DNA of 64,000 nucleotides from assembly GCF_030867145.1 (NCBI RefSeq), contig NC_134418.1, forward strand, positions 6,816,802 through 6,880,801, given 5' to 3'. This stretch comes from Opisthocomus hoazin (Eukaryota > Chordata > Aves > Opisthocomiformes > Opisthocomidae). The notes beneath the pieces are model-generated. The model made no database searches. It was not told where the DNA came from and saw only the letters and a list, made by a program, of their open reading frames with translations. Below, piece by piece: positions 55,921 through 64,000 of the stretch (position 1 is its first letter; the number at the start of each line of letters is the position of its first letter). A program made the position numbers and the translations under genes.

Positions 55921-58900
55921 ATTCATAGCACAAGAATAGTTCAAGAAAACCCGAAAGAACTCGCCTCTGTCCTGAAATTAGAGTTAATTAGCCATTAGCA
56001 TGGGTCAGAGGTTGCGCTGCCCTTCCCGGAGCACAGGGGATGGCTCTGCCTCGCTTGGCCATTGCGACTTTCCTCTCACTGCGGCTTTCTTCATGTAATC
56101 TAGGAAGGCTGTCAGACTCCAGTAATAGAGTTTTACAGACTAGAGAATAATAATAGAGGCCTGCAGTTCTTCAAGAGTAATAGCACCGATCTCAAAAAAA
56201 ATGGCAAAGACAGATAACAGTAAGAAGACGAAGAAATGGTTTGGATAAAGTGCTGCAAATGCTGTGTCAACCACTTATATTAATGTCATCTGTGATCAAT
56301 ACCAGCTGCCAGCATATCACAAGTCATCAAAAAACACTACACAATTTAATATTTATTAGAATTTGTAGGAAATTGTCAAGCAGAAAAAGGTCTCATGGGT
56401 TTCTGGGGCTTTGTTTTCACACTATACACCATGCTATCTGGAAAGGCAAGAGTGAGGAAAAATAGAATTTAATTGACTTTCTGATCTTGGCAACAAGAAG
56501 AGTAATAGGAAATGTACATCCCAGAGTCTTTTTGCATATCAAAAGAAGATTGATCTCAGAAAATCTGAGAAGTAGTCGAGCTGTACTCATGTAGACGTCG
56601 AGGTACAGCCAAAGGCAGAATGCAACAAATCTCCTTACATTAGCCAATAAGAGGGTACAGGGTACAGAAGACCCAGGAATGCTTTGAGGCTTCGCTTACC
56701 ATTGGTACCCACTTGGAAAGCGTTGTTAAAGACCCTGGGAAGCGGGGAAGGAGCTCGTATGAACGTGTTGTGTTGCCAAGTGGAAGGATACAAGGAAGCA
56801 CTTTCCTTGGTGGGTTTTAGACATCAGCGCTTTGGCCGTGGGGATGCTGCCTTGGCATACGATAACCCCATCACACTGGGAGATTTGCCAAATGCACAGA
56901 GAATAACGAATAGAAAAGGCCTGCAAATCACACGGTATTGGGTAAATAGGAGCGCCAGGTTTGGTTTTGTGTTTTCTCTTCCTTTCCTTCTGATGGGGAG
57001 CCTGTCCTGACGGTATTGCCCTCGTTCAGCGCCTTTCTTAGGGCAGCTGCATGAAAAGCAGAAGGGAGAAAGGAGCATTTGCTTTCCCGTCTGTCCTGAT
57101 TTAGCCAGGTGTGAAACTGTACAAACAGTTGTCTCTACTATTAAATAACTCTTTAATAACTCTGCCGATTGACAGGTTTTCTGAAGAGAAGCCACCAAAG
57201 ACACTTGCTAACCACTGCTTTTCTAGCAGCACTACAGATCAGAGGCAGCTGTGTGTTCTGCCAGGGTTCATTGGCGTGCTGTGCTTGATTTCTGCATAAA
57301 CGGCGTTAGTCATCAGCTCAGGCAATGAAGTTCCTTTGGCACACGATACCTGCTGTGCTCCCGGATTGTGCTTTTTTAGTATCTTATGTGTTGTAGTGTC
57401 TGAGACATTTCTCGTACCTGATGAATTCTATCCAACAATTTCCCTTTCAATTTTCCCTCATCACACCTCAACATATTTGTATTTCCTTTTCAGGTGGGAT
57501 TTCTAATCCTTCTGCCTTGACATATTCACCCTTTAAATGAACATGAAGGGGTTACTCCTATTGCCTGCTGCAGGCATTTAGTTCGGCTCTTCCATGCTGC
57601 TTCCAACTTGCCCCTCTGACCCCAAAAATGGCCTCCCTTTTCTCAAGTGGCTGTGTAGGGGATATACACTCCTAATTTTGCCTGTCTCAACTGTATGTAA
57701 TTTATATTTTGTGAGTAAATAGTACAGATACTCCCACTGCCTTCCACGTTTGGCTTCCAGTGATGTTTCTGCTGATACACTTCTAACCCTGCAAACACCT
57801 CCGTGTCTTTGTGTGTGCCTTAGCCTGTGCCATTCTGCTGAAAAATCAGGATCCTCCTGGATTTTGAGGAAACTAGAAATTCCAGAAACATTCCTAGTGA
57901 AATCCATGGGAATTATTGGAGCCTGGGATAGAGTTTATCAGACATTTATTAACACAGCGCCCATTTATTCAAGGCAGAAAGATGTATATATAGTTATGGA
58001 ATTGTAGAAAGAATAAAAGAAAAACAATCCTCAGAATTTAAACTGTCTCAAGGCAGCAAGAGTTTGTAAGCATCAGGAGGTTTTTATGGAAGTGCCTCAA
58101 TGCTTTTGGTCTTATGGGCAGTTTTGGGTCATTGGCTCAATCCCACCGGGAGAAGAAGAAGAGCAATTGTAATTTTAAAACTTCAAAATCCAAAATCTAA
58201 AATGTGGTAGAAATGTCCCATCCAAGTGCTGACCCACCCCAGTCTTTCCTGCTCTTGAGGATACAAATGTAATCTCTGATGAAGAGCAGGAGTGGACAGC
58301 TGCGATGGAGATCAGGAAGAGAAGAGGGCAGTTTCGCAGGGGAACTCCTGAGGTACAGTCTATGTGACTGATGTTGAGAGGACAGCGTGTCTTTGGTAGC
58401 TGCTTGTTCATGAAAATGGGTTTCAAAATCCTTCTTCTGTTAATCTACGTGGGTTTCACACTGGTACAAACAAGCAAAGTGTGGTTGCCAGAAGGATCTG
58501 TGGTCACTCTCCCTATATCTATGCTCACAACCCCTCAACTGCAGAGCTGTAGGTACTGAACCAAGTTAATTAATATGTGGAGTTACGTGTCCAAATTCTG
58601 CTCAGTTACGGATTCTACCTGGAGCTAGAGAAGGACTCGAGGCTCATAAGCTGTAAAAGCATGTTCAGAAACAGAAATGGCATAGCACTGCCCATGACTT
58701 GTAACGGTGACAGTTCCTGAATGTTCTTTAATGTTCAAATTGTTCGTTGTGGCTTCATTCCAGCCACACTCAGGCATTACTCCACTCAGCAGTGAGCAGC
58801 TCCAGCTGAATCTTCATCACACGTCGAGGAGACCTTGGGCATTTTATCCCGTAGAGGGATAACGGGTCTGCTGCTGCCAGATCACAGTTCTTTCACGCTG

Positions 58901-61900
58901 ACTGATAATCCAACAGTCACAGGTATGCCTGAGATCTCCTATAATTCAAATAGAGGTATCTGAGACTGGCAGGAAAATACCCCTGAGTTTACATGAAAAC
59001 AATCATGATTTTTACAGTCGGACCAGCTGTTACGTATCAGGGGACTTTCTGGGAACTTTGGTCAGCTTGCACTGGAGTGTGCATGCGTCTGCTATATATT
59101 CTAATGAAATTGCTTGCTCACACCTCTGAAGTGGCTTGTTTATCTCTTTGTAGCTGTTGGGCAGGTGCCTTATATTTGTGGGGGAGATTTCTCCAGAAAT
59201 TTGATGGTACTTCTAAGCAAAATGGTTTTGCCTGTAAAGGACCTGTCCTAGTTATCAGATGGTCAGGTTTTCAACATGAGCAGACTCCTTTCCCTTGTTT
59301 ACACCACTGCACTTTCACCTGGCGATCACTGTGTTTTGCAAACAGAAGCCTGTTGAAGAAGGAGCCTTGGTATTTTTACCCTTACGTTAATGAAGAATAA
59401 ACTGAAACCCAGTGACTAAGTCCAACGTTCCCCAAAGTGCTCTCTAATTATGGGCACCTCTGTTCCTAAGCATCCAGACTGGGATGCCTTGGCTGGGTTT
59501 GCAGCGGGGTTGTGTAACTAAGTCTTGTGTGTGCTTTGAGTTCTCAAAGACCTTTGGAAAATTCAAGCCCAAGAGGTATGAAGATGCTCAAACTGAGTCA
59601 TCAGACATGAGTGGACATTTTTGTGAGCCTCTGTTGCTTGCCAAAAACTGCATAATGACTCAATGTCATGGTCTGAAACAAAAACTCCGAGTTCTGTGTG
59701 CTAACTATTAGACCGTGTCTGATGCGAGGGAGGAAGAAAAATATGAATCTGGTCAGAAATCCCACTGAGTAGACATCTGATCTGTTGCAGAGCTCACCAA
59801 GGGGAGTTGCAAAGGCTTTCTTTGACCTTGGAAGCAAAGACCACTGGTGGGCACAGCGATATACAGAACAGAGTCCTGAGAGGGAGGAGGGCACTGAAGG
59901 CCCACAGGTAAAACTGCCAGAGAAGAAAAGACAGTAGATCCTACACACCGTATCAGGATGCAGTGCCTATTTGAATAGCTGTCATATTTTTACTTGCTTC
60001 CAACAGTTCTGTTTCATGGCTCTGCTACGTATTTCTAGCAAAAGTGTTGAAATTATTTTGTACCTCTGGGGAAAAACGCCATCTAAGAAACTGATCATCA
60101 AAACCACTTGTCAGGCTGAAAAAAGTTGTCAAAGACAATTTTCCTTTCTCTTTTCATTGTTTTTCTGACAAGCTGGACAGGGGCTCTTTTATCTTGTGCT
60201 GCTAAATCTAATTATATACATACATAAAAAAATAGATGGCACTAACCATTTGTCTCGCATGAGTCACCACTGTCTTTCCAAATGTCATAAATGCTGGCAA
60301 GCGAACTACAACCACGAAACACATTAGTGTCTCACAAGGCTGCTTGGCTCAGTGACAGGCTGGCAAGGACTAGGATGAGTAACTGGGAGAAGATGGGATG
60401 AAGATTTCACTGGGAACCTGGGGTTATGGTGTGCTGGAAACACTGCAGAAGATAAACCACTAAAACACCATCTAGTGCCTTCAATGGCAATCTCCCCCCC
60501 ATCACGGGGCGTTACGGTTTGTAACAGCCCAGAAAACATGAAGAATTGTATTGACAATTGTATTGAAGAGTATTGTTGAAGTGGAAGAGGAGACCCTCAC
60601 ATTTGGCAACACCTAAGAACAACGTCTTGAACACAACCATTCCCTGGGAATGGCTTTCTTCTCATGCACCCTGTTACCGCAGCAGCCACAGAAACCAAAG
60701 CCCAGACCTGTTCCTACCAATTCTCTGCTATCATAACTTGAACTTCTCGTCTCAGGTAGACCTTGGGAAGTGTGCTGAATGGGTACACAAGCTACCCTTG
60801 TATCGCAAACAGAAGCTGAGTGCTCCTCTGGGGTTGCCCTGCCTTAACCAGGCGATCCAGTTCTAACCCAGGAAGTCAAATTTAGCCTTGCATCTAAAAA
60901 AAGGGGCTGTGAAACCGTAACTCAGGCCTCCTGCTTTAAAATAAAAAGTGGACCCCTATCTGGGTTACATCTTCATGGGCACCTCCTGTGCAGCAGCAAG
61001 GCTGATGCCTGAAAGCCCTGCTCTGGACCAGGTGGTGGGAAGGAGGATTTCCAGTACACCATGGTGAGACCCCGGACTTCCTCACCGGGGTGCACCTTCT
61101 CACATGGCTGCAGACAGTGCTGCACAGTAAATGCATTCTACCTCCTTGCAGACCTCATGGGAAGATTGGGGTCCCACTGGGTAGTGCAGCACAGGGACTA
61201 CACATGTCGGGGCAGACCAGAGCCAAAGAGAAGTGCATTGGGCTGAGTAGAAGATGGGGCCAAAAGAGTAAGTCTCAGTCTCAGAGCATCAGACACGATG
61301 AATCTGCTACAGACAAGCTTTAAAAAATAAGTCAATTCTTAAAAAATCAAAGTTAATTCTGAAACTCTGGAGAGCTTTGAAGAAACTCTCCCCATCATAG
61401 CGAGGTGGGCAGTGTATTTCTGAAACATGGTTTCTCAAATGCTCTTCCTCAGCTTTCACGGCATGGATTTGCTGGCACAGCTCCTGGTGCCAGGCGCTGT
61501 GTGTTCCAACAAGAGCCATTCTCCTTTTGATTTTACAATCCCATTTGAAAATGCATCCCCTCGCTGTTTCATTTCCCATCCCCGGAGCGCAGCGCTCGGT
61601 CTCATTCACATGCGCAGCGTTTCCCGGGGCGGTTGGAGCCAAGGCTGGCTGCTGGGCTGTGAAATGCGTGCTCTTCCACTCCGCCGGCTCCTTCCAACAT
61701 GCCTGGATCAAAGACTTTATCTTGCTGGGTGATGTCAGGACGGTAGCGCCCGATCTTCAGAGAAGATTCACAGCAGAAAATTACAAATCGGGAAGAAATA
61801 CTCAGGTAGACAGGGAAATTGTGGAAAGTAAAAGAACTAGGCACGATGCTTTTTTGGCTCTAGACTGTTTAAATCTCAGACCATCCTATGCTGCATTGAG

Positions 61901-62763
61901 ACACTGTGCTCTCCTCTACAAACAGCTGCATTACGTTTTTGTCATTGGGCAAATACGACTGTGGTTTATTTTTAGCTTTAAATGAATACCTCCTTTCAAA
62001 TCTTATCACTGCCCATCCAGATCAAGTGGAATGAACATAAATACAAACATAACGTAGATTGCCTTATGCTGAAGAGCACAGCAACAGCAAAGGAATAATC
62101 TTTTTTTTACCAGGCATTTCATCTCAAATCCAGGGAAGACTTGTTCACTGGTGCGATTCATAGCGGAAGAATAAAATGTTGTCTGCAAAGGTTGGTATTT
62201 CACATTTCAGTATGGATTTTCACCCAAGAATCTAAAAATATTTACAAACCTTAAAGCTGATCTACACACAATTTTTTTGCAGCAAATATAGTGTTTTTTT
62301 AATGAAGAACATGATTCCCCCCCCCCAAAAGGGGGATGTGTTTAGCAGGATGAGAATCAGGCTGCTTCACCGTGGTGGGAAATCAAATGCCATGGTATTT
62401 TGCTCCAAAGGTGAGAAAGCCCTGGGGAGACTGAGGGAGCATGTGTTTGAAATCAGGTGCTAAGGACTTTTTTTATACAATATGTGAATCTTCCTTGGTC
62501 ATGAAATTTGGATGGCAAGAGAAGGGCTAGGATATAAATGCAAGGTCAGTGAAGGAAGATGAAAAATGAACACAACTGAGAGCCAGCAAGAACCATTGCA
62601 CATGTTGGTAGGTGTTAAAGGGGTGCATGCAGTGCGGCAGGAGGTCCTGGCACCTCTGCTGGGGATGCCCAGCTCTGCCCTCTACTGCTAAGCAGTTGCA
62701 TCCGCTGGGTCTCAGAAGGAGCAGGTGAGAGGGAAGCTTCATTTGATAAGTTCTTATATAAAA

Positions 62764-63085
62764 TCACAGAATCATAGAATCAAATAGATTGGAAAAGACC
62801 CTTAAGATCATCAAGTCCAACTGTTAACCTAACATGGCTAAGTCCACCATTAAATCATGTCCTTAAGCACCACATTTACACATCTTCTAAACACCTCCAG
62901 GGATGGTGACTCCACCACTTCCCTGCGCAGCCTGTTCCAATGCTTGATAACCCTTTCGGTGAAGAAATTTTCCCTAATATCCAATCTAAAACTCTCCTCG
63001 TGGAACTCTTGTCCTGTCACTTGCTACTTGGGAAAAGAGGCTGACACACACCTTGCTACAACCTCCTTTCTGGCTGCTGTACACT
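62764..63085 (-). mobile_element. CR1 LINE 3' fragment
   Basis: The + strand begins ATCACAGAATCATAGAATCA and continues with GACCCTTAAGATCATCAAGT, the reverse complement of a CR1 3' end. Next come the complements of the W-N-R-L-P and F-R-L-D-I-R-K coding tail and the CTTGTCCTGTCAC block. It is degenerate. Confidence 0.92.
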
Positions 63086-64000
63086 AAAATGTTGAATAGA
63101 GAATAAGATGTCTCGCGCTAAGAAAATGAACTACCAACCATGAGCTGGAATACACAGATCTTTAGGAACAGGACAAAAATCCATCTTCAAAACTCTATGT
63201 TTTCCAGGAACTAATATAAAGTGGGGAAGCGAATGAAAAACTGACATCATTGATGGGGACAACAGAAACTGTGGTGGGACATTGCCCTGCCAGAGTACCA
63301 GCAGATCTCTGTATCGGCTCCTTGCTTTCTTGCATTTACTTTCTTTTTTCTTTCCCCCTGATCTTCCAGCTTGGTAATTGTCTCCTAGGCATTCGCATAA
63401 AACAGGGCCCTAAGTGCTGTCTCTGTGTGGATCTATAACACAAATTACTTTATCTAGCCGATAACTTACAAATAAAGTCCAAAAATGTATTTCTATTGAC
63501 ACTGTGTTAGATTGAGTCCTAATGACTCCCAAAGACCTCCTTTCACAATAATAATCTATCTGCTTTCTGCTGCCTGATCTGGAATACTAAAACATAGATT
63601 TACCTACTTTTTGGTTATTCTGTTTTTCATGCTGGCTCCAGTTCTGGCATTCTGACCTTAATAGAGTTTGGAATCTTCAATTCTGCTGAACGCCTTTGTC
63701 ATCTTAGTGAGAGAATGTCCACTTTTCTCCCATTTCCAGTTTATGTGCTTTTGCTGTTTGAGCTTCCATCACTGATATATCAAAACGACAGAGTATACGA
63801 AAATGCGAGATATATATATATGTGTGTCTACTAAGAAAACTCTGTTTATACTTGATTACATAGGCGGGCTGTGTTATATTTTTCAGTCAAAGGACTGCTT
63901 TCAGCGGAAATTGGGATTTGACATTATAGAGACAAAGTTACAATTTCTATAATAAAAGAAGAAATATTCCTCCTTTTCTGCTTTCTTCCATGGATTTTAT

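Larger units (their letters stand above)
53320..64000. other. Gene-poor region upstream of the amine receptor
   Basis: No protein-coding gene, exon set or RNA gene could be supported here on either strand. It has three CR1 insertions, a GGAA/GAAA microsatellite and AT-rich stretches. The remainder looks like unique non-coding DNA. Confidence 0.6.

Noticed and set aside
55660..55944. Minus-strand frame with [16 protein letters not shown]
   Set aside because: This is the ORF2 remnant of the CR1 insertion, not a host gene.
59601..59948. 115-codon minus-strand frame
   Set aside because: No recognisable domain, no splice or promoter support, and compositionally like surrounding non-coding DNA.
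53320..64000. A further gene, such as the FOXI3 neighbour I recall near EIF2AK3
   Set aside because: No forkhead motif or other conserved domain could be found in any frame of this stretch.

Overview
This window is nuclear DNA of a vertebrate, almost certainly a bird. Its dispersed repeats are CR1 LINE fragments with the typical avian 3' end (a TTCCAACC block followed by ATTCTATG-type octamers), it carries an avian-type ERV LTR, and its genes have compact GT-AG exons that match vertebrate families. No bacterial or viral gene organisation is present.

Positions 1-34725 (+ strand) hold most of EIF2AK3 (PERK), the ER-stress eIF2-alpha kinase. Fifteen coding exons were joined by hand with consistent phase from 12814 to the stop at 33696. 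They give 956 residues: most of the luminal sensor domain, the transmembrane segment and the entire kinase domain. This corresponds to exons 3-17 of the 17-exon vertebrate gene. Exons 1 and 2 (signal peptide and first luminal strands) were not found, so positions 1-12813 are read as intron 2. The 3'UTR ends at an AATAAA signal at 34694.

Positions 34726 to about 37.5 kb are an intergenic gap with no supported gene. From about 37.5 to 52.8 kb the minus strand carries a 374-residue class A receptor of the biogenic-amine type, closest in my memory to 5-HT4 and octopamine-like receptors. It has three coding exons (45171-45442, 40062-40238, 38551-39226) and probably a non-coding first exon in a CpG island at about 52.7 kb. 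EIF2AK3 and this receptor gene are therefore convergent.

The receptor's long 5' intron holds the most unusual structure. An old minus-strand LINE is interrupted by an LTR of about 1.1 kb that is followed at once, in exact primer-binding-site geometry, by a complete 72-nt tRNA-Gly(UCC) sequence. The LINE appears to resume at the far end of the tRNA. This looks like an inserted plus-strand strong-stop DNA (U3-R-U5 plus a copy of the whole primer tRNA) rather than an ordinary solo LTR beside a tRNA gene.

Positions 51.8-53.3 kb are a GC-rich island with minisatellites, G-run clusters and a CCCT/CCAT polypyrimidine repeat. From 53.3 to 64 kb the DNA is gene-poor, with three CR1 insertions, AT-rich stretches and a GAAA/GGAA microsatellite. 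No protein gene could be supported there.
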